DNA of 35,366 nt from RUG13409 sp045616985 (GCA_045616985.1 JAZLHU010000014.1:1-35366); one strand, 5' to 3'. Numbered from the stretch's first letter, positions 1 through 9,500 are shown. Translations and numbers: made by a program. The notes: generated by a model not told the origin, from the sequence alone.

Positions 1-146
1 GTAACAACTTGCTTTAAGCCGACCTGCTTTATCTCTGTTTGAACGCTTCCTTTTTCAGGTTCATCAGCAAAAACAAATACTGCTGACGAAAGTATCATAC
101 TTAATACAAGCAAAATACTAAATATCCTTCTTATCTGTCGATTCAT
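1..146 (-). CDS. Secreted protein, N-terminal fragment (partial)
   Basis: The gene runs off the left edge, so only the first 48 codons are visible. The reading starts at the ATG at 146-144, preceded by a good ribosome site (GGAGG at about 151-155). The N-terminus MNRQIRRIF is followed by a hydrophobic stretch (about residues 9-26) and an FADE boundary, which is a typical Sec signal peptide with an Ala-type cleavage site; residues after it (DEPEKGSVQTEIKQVG) are polar. The product is therefore exported or cell-surface attached. Nothing visible identifies the mature domain. It follows the transporter operon terminator (216-254), so it is probably transcribed separately, although I could not pick a convincing promoter in the A/T-rich stretch 158-215. 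Confidence 0.75.
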   Translation of the reverse strand, partial: MNRQIRRIFSILLVLSMILSSAVFVFADEPEKGSVQTEIKQVGLKQVV

Positions 147-215
147 ATATGCCTCCATAAAAAGTACTGCTTTTTCTTTTGTTCGTTATTTTATTATGCT
201 TTTTTGATTTTGTCA

Positions 216-254
216 TCAAAAAAGAAACCGAGCCCTGTAAAATGACTCGGTTTT
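216..254 (-). terminator. Intrinsic terminator of the xpt-transporter operon
   Basis: On the minus strand an eight-base arm AAACCGAG (complement of 246-253) pairs with CTCGGTTT (complement of 225-232) around a 13-base loop, and a run of six T follows (A run at 218-223). It lies 11 bases after the stop codon of the last permease gene. A second, weaker inverted repeat (TTTTTTGA at 200-207 with TCAAAAAA at 216-223) overlaps the T run. Confidence 0.9.
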
Positions 255-264
255 GTAATATTAA

Positions 265-1251
265 TTATCTGTCTTCTCTGAAATACGGCAAGCCTAAAGC
301 AGCAGGCGGCTGATCTTCGCGGCGCTGACGCATAGAAACAAGAATTAAAACAATGATTGTTACAATATACGGAACGACCTTGTAAATCTGAGTCGGAATG
401 AACGGCAATGGTAAACGCAGATATAAAATCAAAAGCGCACCGAAAAGGATCGAGCCCCAAATTGAGTTAACAGGTTTCCATAAGCAGAAAATTACAAGTG
501 CTACAGAAATCCAACCTTCACCGGAAAGACCTGTATGGCTCCATACTGAACCGGAGATAGTCATTATATAAACCATACCGCCAAGTGCTGAAATACCTCC
601 GCCGATTATTGTTGCGAGATACTTATTCTTTTCAACAGGAATACCTGCAGAATCTGCTGTAGCAGGTGATTCACCTACAGCTCTTAAGTAAAGACCTTTG
701 CGAGTTTTTGAAATGAAAATAGTCATTACAATCGCAAGTGCAAAACCTAAGTAAACAAAGATGCTGTAGCTAAACAAAAGCTGCCCGATAACAGGAATGT
801 TCTGAAGCGCTTTAGGGAAAATCGGATCTACAAAAATTGACTTAAGATTATTGCTGATAGAAACATTTCCGCCTACTCTGATACGCATAAGCTCACCGAC
901 GAACTGCCCGACACCTGTACCAAAAATTGTAAGAGCAAGCCCTGTTACATTCTGATTTGCTCTGAGAGAAATCGTTATGAAACTGAAGATTAAAGCTCCG
1001 AACATTCCGGCAGCAAAACTGCACACAATTGAAATCAACATTGCGATGATACCGATTGCGGCCTCGCCTGCAAGCCTGTCATAAATTACTGCACCCAATA
1101 AACCAAAGGCACCGCCCATATACATAAGGCCCTCAACACCCAGATTAAGGTTTCCCGATTTTTCAGTAAGGATTTCTCCGGAGGTTCCGAAAAGAAGAGG
1201 CGTTCCGTTCAGTACTGCAGCCTTGATAAGGCCGATAATATTAATGTTCAT
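265..1251 (-). CDS. ABC transporter permease, NupQ/YufQ type (nucleoside/BMP system)
   Basis: This 328-residue, very hydrophobic protein belongs to the branched-chain/ribose-type permease family (BPD_transp_2). The N-terminal pattern GTSGEILTEKSGNLNLGVEG is characteristic of the NupQ/RnsD partner of BMP-dependent nucleoside importers. Eight to ten membrane segments are visible. It would pair with the second permease (1241-2332) to form the membrane channel, driven by the double ATPase (2332-3855) and fed by the lipoprotein (3935-5161). The start at 1251 has a good ribosome site (AAGGAG) and overlaps the previous gene by 11 bases, so the two permeases are probably translationally coupled. It is the last gene of its operon. 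The exact substrate cannot be read from sequence; the xpt context suggests purine nucleosides. Confidence 0.9.
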   Translation of the reverse strand: MNINIIGLIKAAVLNGTPLLFGTSGEILTEKSGNLNLGVEGLMYMGGAFGLLGAVIYDRLAGEAAIGIIAMLISIVCSFAAGMFGALIFSFITISLRANQNVTGLALTIFGTGVGQFVGELMRIRVGGNVSISNNLKSIFVDPIFPKALQNIPVIGQLLFSYSIFVYLGFALAIVMTIFISKTRKGLYLRAVGESPATADSAGIPVEKNKYLATIIGGGISALGGMVYIMTISGSVWSHTGLSGEGWISVALVIFCLWKPVNSIWGSILFGALLILYLRLPLPFIPTQIYKVVPYIVTIIVLILVSMRQRREDQPPAALGLPYFREDR

Positions 1252-2332
1252 TTCCGCTCTCCTTTCCCCTGAAGATCATCCTGTAATTAATAAAGAATTC
1301 ACATCCGAGCATGCATAACAGAATAATGCCTGTGATAATATCGGATATCGATGCAGGTATCGCAAGTGCTGTCTGAAGGCTTGAAGAGCCTTTGCTTAAA
1401 ACAGCAAGCAATACTGCAATAACTACCATAGCAAACGGATTAAGCTGCGAAAGCCATGCAACCGTAATGGCCGTAAAGCCTACACCACCGGCAACATCTG
1501 AGTACAAGGTCATATTCACGCCGGATGCCTGCATAAAACCGATAAGGCCGCAGATCGCACCGGAAAGAGCGGCTGTGCGGATAGTGATCTTCACAACGTT
1601 CATGCCCGCATATTTTGCGGTATTTTCAGATTCTCCTATAACGGCGACCTCGTAGCCGTGCTTTGTCTTTTTCATGTAGACATACATGAAGATAACCATA
1701 AAAAGAACAACTATCCATCCTATGTGTACGCCGAATACCTTCGGAAGCACGGCCCGTTCATCGAACAGCGGAATAATCTGGCTTCCCGGCTTTCCTTCCC
1801 ACGGTCCTCCCTGAAGCCAGCCCACGATCCCTATTGCTATATAGTTCATCATAAGAGTAAATAATGTTTCGTTTGTTCCCCAACGGGCTTTGAATATTGC
1901 AGGTATTGCCGACCAAAGTGCGCCGAACAGTGCAGAAGCAATCGCCATACTAATAAGCAGCAGCGCACTTGGCATTTTATCGTACTGATAAAGAGCAAAA
2001 TAACTGGCAGCCATGGCGCCCATGGTGATCTGACCTTCTGCACCTATATTCCAGTACTTCATCTTAAAGCATGGAGTAAGAGCAAGTGCTGTTCCAAGAA
2101 GAGGAACGGCAACCTTAACAACCTGACGCAGTCCGGATTTTTTGCCGAGAGACCCTTTAATGATAGTTGCATAAGCAGTTATCGGATTTGCACCTGCTAT
2201 TGCAAAAATAATCATTCCCAAAAGGATGGCAACAGCAAAGGCTCCGATTCTGACCATCCAAACCTGCTTTTTCGGCATATTGTCTCTGCGTGCAAGACGG
2301 ATAAGGGGAGTTTTGTCAACGTGAGTGTTCAT
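1241..2332 (-). CDS. ABC transporter permease, NupP/YufP type (nucleoside/BMP system)
   Basis: This 363-residue membrane protein has a short basic cytoplasmic N-terminus (MNTHVDKTPLIRLARRDN), a first membrane span at about 27-50, and the motifs KYWNIGAEGQITMGA and NETLFTLMMNYIA that mark the larger permease of BMP/nucleoside ABC importers. It is the partner of the adjacent NupQ-type permease. Its ATG shares one base with the stop codon of the ATPase gene (TAATG arrangement), and a purine-rich site (AAGGATGG) precedes it, which indicates tight translational coupling. Length and motifs look intact. Confidence 0.9.
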   Translation of the reverse strand: MNTHVDKTPLIRLARRDNMPKKQVWMVRIGAFAVAILLGMIIFAIAGANPITAYATIIKGSLGKKSGLRQVVKVAVPLLGTALALTPCFKMKYWNIGAEGQITMGAMAASYFALYQYDKMPSALLLISMAIASALFGALWSAIPAIFKARWGTNETLFTLMMNYIAIGIVGWLQGGPWEGKPGSQIIPLFDERAVLPKVFGVHIGWIVVLFMVIFMYVYMKKTKHGYEVAVIGESENTAKYAGMNVVKITIRTAALSGAICGLIGFMQASGVNMTLYSDVAGGVGFTAITVAWLSQLNPFAMVVIAVLLAVLSKGSSSLQTALAIPASISDIITGIILLCMLGCEFFINYRMIFRGKESGNEH

Positions 2333-3855
2333 TACTTACCATCCTTTCCGCCAACGCTTGTCATATAGAAACCTACTTCTTCTTTTGTAATGGTTCTGGC
2401 ATCAACTATGCCGGAAAGCTTTCCGTCACAAAGAACAAGTATCTTATCGCACAATTCCAAAAGAACATCCAGATCCTCACCCACAAAGATAACAGCAGCA
2501 CCTCTTGCCTTTTGAGCAGCCATAAGGTTGTAAATGATATACGATGTATTGATATCAAGCCCTCTTACGGCGTAGGCACTCATAAATACCGACGGCTGTG
2601 TGGCGATTTCCCTTCCTACGAGGACCTTTTGTACATTTCCGCCTGAAAGCTTTCTGACCGGATAATCAAGGTCCGGGGTCTTAACCTCAAGGAAGTCAAA
2701 TACCTGCTTTGCCGTCTTTTCAGGTCCTATCCTGTCAACAAAAATACCCTTTCCTTTATTCCATGAGCGAAGCATCATGTTATCCGTCATTCCCATTCCG
2801 CCGACAAGACCCATACCGAGTCTGTCTTCAGGAACAAAGGCCAGCGCAACACCGGCATCATGTATTTCCCGGGGAGTTTTTCCCACAAGCTCAATACCCT
2901 CACTGCCTTCAGGAGAATAAATGATACTTCCGCTTTCAGCCCTCTTAAGACCTGCAATAGCCTCCAGAAGCTCCTTCTGGCCGCTTCCGGCAATACCTGC
3001 TATACCTAAAATCTCGCCACTGTAAGCGGTAAAACTGATGTCATCCAAGGCCTTGGTACCATCACTGTTTTTGCAGCTCAGATTCCTGACACAAATGCGC
3101 GGCTTGGGATCAACAGGCTCTGTTCGTTCAATGTCCAGTTCAACTGCATGGCCAACCATCATTTCCGTAAGCTTCATTTCATCAGCCTCGGCTGTTCTGA
3201 TAGAAGCTATATGCTGACCTCTGCGAAGAACCGTAACTACGTCTGATACGGCAAGCACTTCGTTGAGCTTATGCGTAATAAGAATAATAGCCTTCCCGTC
3301 CTGACGCATTGCTCTTAAGATAAAGAACAGCTTTTCGGTTTCCTGAGGTGTAAGAACTGCGGTAGGCTCATCCAGAATAAGTATATCAGCACCTCTGTAA
3401 AGCACCTTAACTATTTCAACCGTCTGTTTTTCCGAAACTGACATCTGATATACTTTCTTATTCAGATCTATATTAAAACCGTAACGATCGCAGATTTCCC
3501 GAACCTTTGCCGCTGCGGCTTTTATGTCGTATTTTTCGTCCTCAAGCCCCAAAACAATATTTTCGGTAGCATTGAAAATATCAACCAATTTGAAATGCTG
3601 ATGTATCATTCCGATATGATGATCGAATGCATCCTTAGGAGATTTAATTGTAACCTCCTGCCCGTTTACGAGTATTCCGCCCTCATCAGGAAAATAAATG
3701 CCCGCGAGCATGTTCATAAGAGTTGTTTTGCCTGAACCGTTTTCTCCAAGCAGCGACATAATCACACCCTTATCAACATACAAATTGATGTGATCATTTG
3801 CGACCACATCGCCGAATCTTTTCGTTATGTTTTTAAATTCTATTGCGTGTTCCAT
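2332..3855 (-). CDS. ABC transporter double ATPase, NupO/RbsA type
   Basis: This 507-residue cytoplasmic protein contains two nucleotide-binding domains in tandem, as in RbsA, NupO and RnsB. Domain 1 (about 1-235) has Walker A GENGSGKTT at 37-45, a slightly degenerate signature MSVSEKQ at 138-144 (Ser where Gly is usual) and Walker B LILDEPTAVLT with Asp162-Glu163. Domain 2 (about 250-500) has the usual non-canonical Walker A of this family (GIAGSGQKE, no P-loop Lys at the standard place), a full LSGGN signature at 403-407, and a Walker B region SAYAVRGLD at 426-434 in which the catalytic Glu position is Tyr. ATP hydrolysis is therefore expected mainly at one site. The start has no clear ribosome site and lies 32 bases after a hairpin (3887-3914), so it may be made at a lower level than the binding protein. 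Confidence 0.92.
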   Translation of the reverse strand: MEHAIEFKNITKRFGDVVANDHINLYVDKGVIMSLLGENGSGKTTLMNMLAGIYFPDEGGILVNGQEVTIKSPKDAFDHHIGMIHQHFKLVDIFNATENIVLGLEDEKYDIKAAAAKVREICDRYGFNIDLNKKVYQMSVSEKQTVEIVKVLYRGADILILDEPTAVLTPQETEKLFFILRAMRQDGKAIILITHKLNEVLAVSDVVTVLRRGQHIASIRTAEADEMKLTEMMVGHAVELDIERTEPVDPKPRICVRNLSCKNSDGTKALDDISFTAYSGEILGIAGIAGSGQKELLEAIAGLKRAESGSIIYSPEGSEGIELVGKTPREIHDAGVALAFVPEDRLGMGLVGGMGMTDNMMLRSWNKGKGIFVDRIGPEKTAKQVFDFLEVKTPDLDYPVRKLSGGNVQKVLVGREIATQPSVFMSAYAVRGLDINTSYIIYNLMAAQKARGAAVIFVGEDLDVLLELCDKILVLCDGKLSGIVDARTITKEEVGFYMTSVGGKDGK

Positions 3856-3886
3856 ATGAAAATAGGTAGAGGATTAAACAGCGTGA

Positions 3887-3914
3887 AGGGGAACGGATAT
3901 CCAGTCCGTCCCCC
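3887..3914 (-). promoter_or_regulatory. Intergenic hairpin between binding protein and ATPase genes
   Basis: The complement of 3905-3914 pairs with that of 3888-3897 in a nine-base-pair, GC-rich stem with one bulged base and a seven-base loop. No T run follows, so it does not look like an intrinsic terminator. In importer operons such hairpins often stabilise the upstream binding-protein mRNA or trim the downstream part. That role is inferred here. Confidence 0.6.
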
Positions 3915-3934
3915 TCAATATGATTATAAAAGTA

Positions 3935-5161
3935 TCAGTATGCTTCGTTTACAAGTGTGATTCCGTCAATTCTAAGATCGAAGTTCGGAGCTGACTTGTA
4001 GAAAGATTCGTGATAGTAACCATCTTTAATTGCATTGTATTCAGGTTCGCCGACAAAGTCGCCGTCCATATCCACAAGACCTTCTGTTGGGTTAACCCCG
4101 CCAACCGTGAATGTGCTTGTATCGAATACATGGAGTGTACCTGCCTTGATTGCTTCTTCTGCCTTTGCAATTGCATCTGCTGTTCCCGGAGCAGCAATCT
4201 TCTCATTAAGCTCCGTAAGCTTAACGTCTCCGTCCTTAAGACCATGGCCTGTGTAGTCCTGGTCCACCTTGCCTCCCTCAGCAAGTGTTTTTATTACATA
4301 TACCATGTAGTTTGTCCAGTCGATCCTGGAAGAAATGATGGAAGCATCAGGAGCGATGTCGCTCATGGCGATGTTGTATCCAACATGGTAAACACCGTTC
4401 TTTTCGGCCGTTGTTGCAGGTGTTGTTGAGTCGGAGTGCTGAGAAATAAGAACAGCGCCCTTGTCGATAAGATCCTGGGCTGTATTTGCTTCCATTGCAG
4501 GATCGCCCCAGCTTCCGATAAATTCAACCATCATCGTTGCAGATGGGCAAACAGATCTTGCACCAAGGAAGAAGGATGTATATCCGGAAAGTACTTCAGC
4601 AAATGTGAAAGCGCCAACATAACCGATAACTGCCTCCTCCGCTTTGATTTCTCCGTTGTTAATCATTTCCTGGAGCTTGCACCCTGCGGCAACTCCGGCA
4701 AGATATCTTCCCTCAAAAATGTTAGGGAATGCATTTACCGTGTTCTCAAGGTTATCTCTCTGGGAAGCTTCGTTTGTCATTCCGATGAATACTGTTTCAG
4801 GGTAATCGCCTGCTACTGTAAGCATGGCAGGCTCCATTCCGTAGGAGTTAAGGAATACTGCAACGCAGCCCGCATCTGCAAGCTCCTCGCAGTCAACTGC
4901 AACAGGGTCTCCTTCAGGATGGTTGTACGTGTAAACCCATTCAACATCAATGCCATCCTTTGCAAGCTGCGCCTTAGCTGCATCGGCTGCCATATAGAAG
5001 TTCCTGTCATATGCTGCCTGTTCATCTCCGATGCAAACCATACCGATCTTAAGCGGCTGTTTCTGTGATTCATCGTTTTTTTCAGCTTGTTTTTGCTCTC
5101 CGCATGCTGCAAGAGCAAAAACCAACGTTACGGCAAGTAAGATAGCTACTAACTTTTTCAT
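3935..5161 (-). CDS. BMP-family substrate-binding lipoprotein of a nucleoside-type ABC importer
   Basis: The 408-residue product starts with MKKLVAILLAVTLVFALAAC, a lipoprotein signal with lipobox LAAC and lipidated Cys20, so the mature protein is anchored on the outer face of the membrane. The rest fits the BMP/PnrA family (Bmp domain), whose characterised members (PnrA, RnsA, NupN) bind purine or other nucleosides. An upstream in-frame ATG exists at 5176, but the ATG at 5161 is preferred because AGGAG lies between the two, eight bases before it, and because it gives a normal signal peptide. It follows xpt by 47 bases and is followed by a hairpin and then the ATPase and permease genes. The xpt linkage suggests purine nucleoside uptake; this is inference. 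Confidence 0.9.
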   Translation of the reverse strand: MKKLVAILLAVTLVFALAACGEQKQAEKNDESQKQPLKIGMVCIGDEQAAYDRNFYMAADAAKAQLAKDGIDVEWVYTYNHPEGDPVAVDCEELADAGCVAVFLNSYGMEPAMLTVAGDYPETVFIGMTNEASQRDNLENTVNAFPNIFEGRYLAGVAAGCKLQEMINNGEIKAEEAVIGYVGAFTFAEVLSGYTSFFLGARSVCPSATMMVEFIGSWGDPAMEANTAQDLIDKGAVLISQHSDSTTPATTAEKNGVYHVGYNIAMSDIAPDASIISSRIDWTNYMVYVIKTLAEGGKVDQDYTGHGLKDGDVKLTELNEKIAAPGTADAIAKAEEAIKAGTLHVFDTSTFTVGGVNPTEGLVDMDGDFVGEPEYNAIKDGYYHESFYKSAPNFDLRIDGITLVNEAY

Positions 5162-5208
5162 TTCTTTTCTCCTCATTGAAATATTATGGTAATTTAATTA
5201 AAACCGGA

Positions 5209-5781
5209 TCAATCAGCAAGCTCGATTATGTCGTCACTGAGTCTTTCTACAACAGCCAGAGATTCCACTCTGTATCCAAGCTCCTCCAGACGCCTGTGAC
5301 CGCCCTGCCATTTCTTTTCAACAACAGCTCCTATGCCTACGACCTTTGTTCCTGCCTGCTTGGCAAGATCAAGAAGTCCGATCGCAGCCTCGCCTGTTGC
5401 AAGGAAGTCGTCTATAACAAGAACAACATCTTTATCTGTAAGGTAGCGCTTCGAAACACATATTGTGGAAAGAGTCCCCTTAGTGAACGATTTGATAGGT
5501 GCGGAATAATATCCGTCAACCATGGTATTCGGAGCTTTCTTCTTTGCGAATATCATCGGAAGCCCCATTGCCGCAGCCGTTGCAAACGCAGCCGGAATAC
5601 CCGATGCCTCGACCGTAAGGATCTTTGTTGCTCCGCAGTCCTTGAAGATTTCTGCAAATTCCCGTCCGATGTGAACGGTAAGCAGGCTGTCGACCTGATG
5701 ATTAAGAAAACCGTCAAGCTTAAGGATTTCAGTTCCGATAGCAACGCCGTCTTTTAGTATTCTTTCTTTTAATTCTGTCAT
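5209..5781 (-). CDS. xpt: Xanthine phosphoribosyltransferase
   Basis: Xpt converts xanthine and PRPP to XMP in purine salvage. The 190-residue protein matches B. subtilis Xpt in length and layout: FLNHQVDS near residue 25-32, TVEASGIPAA near 56-65, and the PRPP loop VLVIDDFLATGEA at about 120-132 with the two acidic residues. The open frame extends upstream to 5907, but that extension would read through the terminator at 5852-5885 and the promoter at 5822-5849, so the start is set at the ATG at 5781, which matches the family N-terminus (MTELKERILKDGV). It heads an operon with the BMP-type importer, so uptake and salvage are co-expressed. No purine riboswitch with the conserved core is present in the short leader. 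Confidence 0.93.
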   Translation of the reverse strand: MTELKERILKDGVAIGTEILKLDGFLNHQVDSLLTVHIGREFAEIFKDCGATKILTVEASGIPAAFATAAAMGLPMIFAKKKAPNTMVDGYYSAPIKSFTKGTLSTICVSKRYLTDKDVVLVIDDFLATGEAAIGLLDLAKQAGTKVVGIGAVVEKKWQGGHRRLEELGYRVESLAVVERLSDDIIELAD

Positions 5782-5810
5782 TTCCGGTACCTGATAAAGT
5801 GATTTGCCAA

Positions 5811-5849
5811 TTAACACGTTCATTATACTGTTAAAAAGTCTTTCAGCAA
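5811..5849 (-). promoter_or_regulatory. Promoter of the xpt-importer operon, with inverted repeat over the -10
   Basis: On the minus strand a perfect TATAAT (5822-5827) is preceded at 16 bases by TTGCTG (5844-5849), a partial -35 match. The arms TTAAC (complement of 5830-5834) and GTTAA (complement of 5811-5815) flank the -10 and start site with a 14-base gap, which could be a repressor site. It sits immediately after the terminator of the gntR gene. Confidence 0.65.
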
Positions 5850-5851
5850 AG

Positions 5852-5885
5852 AAAAAACCCCCGATTTTCATAAAAAACAGGGGGC
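5852..5885 (-). terminator. Intrinsic terminator after the GntR-family gene
   Basis: On the minus strand CCCCC (complement of 5880-5884) pairs with GGGGG (complement of 5858-5862), extended by pairing inside the loop, and is followed by six T. It closes the long ftsE-to-gntR transcript and separates it from the xpt promoter. Confidence 0.85.
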
Positions 5886-5927
5886 TTACTACAATATTAT
5901 TCGCCATATCACGAACGATTTTAAGAA

Positions 5928-6581
5928 TTACAGGGCGGCTCGTTTCTTTCCGTTTCTGACATGCCTTACGGCCGCAGCTATGCCGGTTTCCTTATCCCTT
6001 GCCACAATTGCCATAAAAATAGCCTCATGCTCCGAAAGCTCTTCTTCAAGAAATTCGCCGTCTTTGTCTTTACGGAATTGGTTATTCCTGACCCTTGTCT
6101 GGCAGGACGAAAGTGTCTGGATGATCATGGTATTTCCGGTAGCCCTGTATATGGCATCATGAAAGCGTATATTTACGTTCCTGAGTTTTTCAAGATCTCC
6201 TTTTAATGTATAAAACTCCATAAGCTCATAGCTTTCCTGAAGATCTTTTATCTCTTCATCCGTGATCCTTTCAATGGCAAGCTTTACGGCAACGGATTCC
6301 AGAGCCTTCATTATTTCATATACGTCGTCAATATCCTGCTTGGATTGTTCTGCAACAAAAGCTCCGCGATTCGGTGTGATCCTGATTATCCCCTCAAGTT
6401 CAAGCTTCTGAAAGGCCTCTCTTACAGGTGTTCTGGAAACCATATACTCATCGCAAATCGACTGCTCGGAAAGCTTGGATCCGGCAGGAAACTTTCCGCT
6501 GAAAATATCATCTCTTAATCTGATGAACAAATCCTGCGGAAGAGTATTAACTTTTGCAACACTATTACTGCTTTTCAACAT
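5928..6581 (-). CDS. GntR-family transcriptional regulator, FadR/FCD subfamily
   Basis: The 217-residue protein has an N-terminal winged helix-turn-helix (about residues 15-78, with LSEQSICDEYMVSRTPVREAFQ-type recognition region and the wing ITPNRGAFV) and a C-terminal FCD ligand domain (about 85-215). The histidines expected to hold a metal in this domain are present at about 141, 185 and 207. A TTG in frame at 6584 directly precedes the chosen ATG at 6581; the ATG is preferred. The gene overlaps the 3' end of ileS by 17 bases and has no strong ribosome site, so it is probably translated by coupling. It may control its own operon through the palindrome at 9701-9712 or the adjacent xpt operon. 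The effector is unknown. Confidence 0.9.
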   Translation of the reverse strand: MLKSSNSVAKVNTLPQDLFIRLRDDIFSGKFPAGSKLSEQSICDEYMVSRTPVREAFQKLELEGIIRITPNRGAFVAEQSKQDIDDVYEIMKALESVAVKLAIERITDEEIKDLQESYELMEFYTLKGDLEKLRNVNIRFHDAIYRATGNTMIIQTLSSCQTRVRNNQFRKDKDGEFLEEELSEHEAIFMAIVARDKETGIAAAVRHVRNGKKRAAL

Positions 6582-9500
6582 CAATACCGGTCTTATGTCC
6601 GTTCAGATCAGATTCTTCAAGCCCGCTCTTTTCCTTAATATCGTCTGCCAATGTCTCGGAGCAGATATAATCCCTGAACTTTTCAACAGCGCGCTTTACG
6701 TCCGCATCGGCATTTACATAAATTACGATTCTGTCCATCATCTCAAAATCTTTGGACTTTCTCATCTGCTGGACCTTGGAGATAAGCTCTCTTGCCAGCC
6801 CCTCATCAACAAGCTCGGCCGTAACCTGAGTATCGAGTATCACGCATACTCCGTTTTCAAGAGCAACATCAAAGCCATCCTTTGCCAAAACGCCTGCGCT
6901 TACCATTTCCTTTGTGATCTCGGTGTCCTCTCCGTTTAAGTTAAGGACAAGCTTTGCTTCTTTCTCCAGCCTGTTTAAAGCTTCCTTTGGATCCATCTTT
7001 GCAATTGCAGCGCCAAAGGCTTTTATCTTTGCGCCCAGAAGCGGGCCTGCTGCTCTGAAGTCCGGCTTGAGCTGATAATTGATATATGTATCCATGGCCT
7101 TTTCAAACTTAACAGCCTTAACATTAAGCTCTTCCTTGATAAGGTCTGCCATGTAGCCGATTTTTTCTTCGTATTTGCCGTCCACAAGGATTTCATTAAG
7201 AGGCTGACGAACCTTGAGCTTTGTCTTTTCTCTTACGCCTCTTCCCATAGCAACGATGGCTCTTACAAGATCCATTCTTTCTTCAAGACTGTCATCAAGA
7301 AGCGATTTATCCGGCTTTGGGAAATATGCAAGATGAACCGACTCCTCACCCGTCAGGTTAATATACATTTCATCGGTGATGAACGGAGCAACAGGAGCCA
7401 TAAGCCTTGTAAGGCCTGTCAGGATTTCATAGGTAGTTGCATATACAGCCCTTTTATCTTCATCCATTCCTTCTGCATAGAATCTTCTTCTTGCACGACG
7501 AATATACCAGTTGGATAAGTCCTCCTGAACAAAGTTCTGGATAGCACGAACACAACTGTTGTGATCATAATCATCCATATACCCTGTAACTTCGCCTACA
7601 AGGCGGTTGTACTTGGAAAGAATCCATCTGTCAAGCTCAGGACGTTTTTTGTAATCAACAAAGCATGCCTTGGCATCAATATCGTCTGTATTTGCATAAA
7701 GAACGAAGAAATTATATACGTTCCTTAATGTTCCGAAGAATTTGCCCTGAATATCCTTTAAGCCGTCTTCATCGAACTTTGTAGGAAGCCATACGGGAGA
7801 TACCGACAATAGATACCAGCGAGTTGCATCTGCGCCGTATTTATCAAAGAGCGCAAACGGATCAACGGTATTTCCCTTGTGCTTACTCATCTTCTTTCCT
7901 TCTTTATCAAGAACAAGGTCGTTAACAAGGACATTCTTATAGGGAGCCTTGCCCATGATGAAGGTTGAAATTGCCATCAGAGAATAGAACCAGCCTCTGG
8001 TCTGATCTATCCCCTCGCAAATAAAATCGGCAGGGAAAAATTCTTTTTCAAACTCTTCCTTATGCTCGAACGGATAGTGCCTTTGCGCAAAAGGCATGGC
8101 ACCGGAATCGAACCAGCAGTCCATGACCTCAGGGATTCTGCTCATTACAGCTCCGCACTTTTCACACTTGATATGAACGTCATCTACATACGGTCTGTGA
8201 AGCTCGATACTTTCTTCAATTTTTTCAATTGCTTTTTCTGCAAGCTCCGCTCTGGAACCGATAGATTCAAGCTGACCGCAATCCGGGCATCTCCAGATAT
8301 TGATCGGTGTACCCCAATATCTGTTTCTTGAAATAGCCCAATCCTTTACATCTGCAAGCCAGTTTCCGAATCTGCCTTCGCCGACGTAATCAGGATGCCA
8401 TGCAACCGTGTTGTTGTTCTCAACGAGTTTATCTCTTAAAGCAGTCATCTTGATATACCAGGATGGCTTTGCATAGTAGATAAGCGGTGTGTCGCAGCGC
8501 CAGCAATGCGGATAATTATGCTCAAGCTTTTCCTTTGCATAAAGCTTTTCATTCTGGGCAAGCCACTTGATGATTTCAACATCAAGACCCTCTTCCATAA
8601 TGAAATGTCCCTGCCATGGTGTTGCCGTATACTTTCCTTCTTCATCAACAGGATTTACAACTGCAATGTTATATTTCCTGCCTGCGTTATAATCGTCTTC
8701 GCCAAATGCAGGTGCACAGTGAACAATACCTGTTCCGTCCTCAGTGGAAACGTAATCCGCAGTGCCTACAAAGAATGCCCTGCCTGGAATTTCAACAAAC
8801 GGCATAAGCTGTTCGTATTCCATTCCTTCAAGATCCTTACCCTTCATCTCTTCTGCGATTTTGTATTCGCCGTTTGGAGAAAGGACCTTTTCGACAAGAG
8901 CCTTTGCAAGATAGTAGAACTTACCGTTTTGCTCTGCCTTCACATAATCAATCTCAGGGCCTACTGCCAAAAACTCGTTTGCGGCAAGTGTCCAAGCTGT
9001 TGTTGTCCACGCAAGAAAGTATGTGTTTTCCTCTCCCTTCTTCTTGAACGGAACTGTAAGAGTCTGCACCTTTACCATCTTGTAGCCCTGCGCTACTTCG
9101 TGAGAAGCAAGTCCTGTCCCGCAGCGCGGACAATACGGAAGGACCTTGTGTCCTTCGTAAATAAGACCTGCCTTATAGAATTCCTTTAAAATCCACCAAC
9201 CGGTTTCAATATAGTTATTATCGAGAGTAATGTAAGCATCATCAAGATTGATAAGATAACCCATACGGCGTGTCATGTCGTGCCACATTGATTCGTATGT
9301 AAATACAGACTCTTTACACTTTTCGTTAAAAGGCTTGATCCCGTATTTTTCGATATCCTGCTTGCCCGAGAAGCCAAGCTGTTTTTCAACTTCGATTTCA
9401 ACAGGCAGTCCGTGCGTGTCCCAGCCGGCCTTTCTGTTTACCTTATACCCCTGCATTGTCTTGTAACGGCATACCGAGTCTTTTAAAGTTCTGGCAATAA

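Noticed and set aside
200..223. Second inverted repeat TTTTTTGA/TCAAAAAA next to the operon terminator as a separate regulatory hairpin
   Set aside because: It is only the terminator T run pairing with a neighbouring A run; AT-only stems of this kind are expected by chance in such sequence.
4436..5068. Plus-strand open frame of 210 codons opposite the BMP lipoprotein
   Set aside because: Antisense shadow with no recognisable motif or ribosome site.
5782..5907. N-terminal extension of the Xpt reading frame up to 5907
   Set aside because: It would translate across an intrinsic terminator and the xpt promoter, and the family N-terminus begins at 5781.
5886..5920. Possible purine riboswitch before xpt: the minus strand has TGATATGG, like the L2 loop, between short complementary arms
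   Set aside because: The conserved junction (TTTCTACC-type) and the second loop (CCGTAAA-type) are absent, there is no P1 helix, and the element lies upstream of the gntR terminator and the xpt promoter, so it would not be in the xpt mRNA.
8506..9189. Plus-strand open frame of 227 codons opposite ileS
   Set aside because: Shadow of the ileS codon pattern; no domain or start signals.
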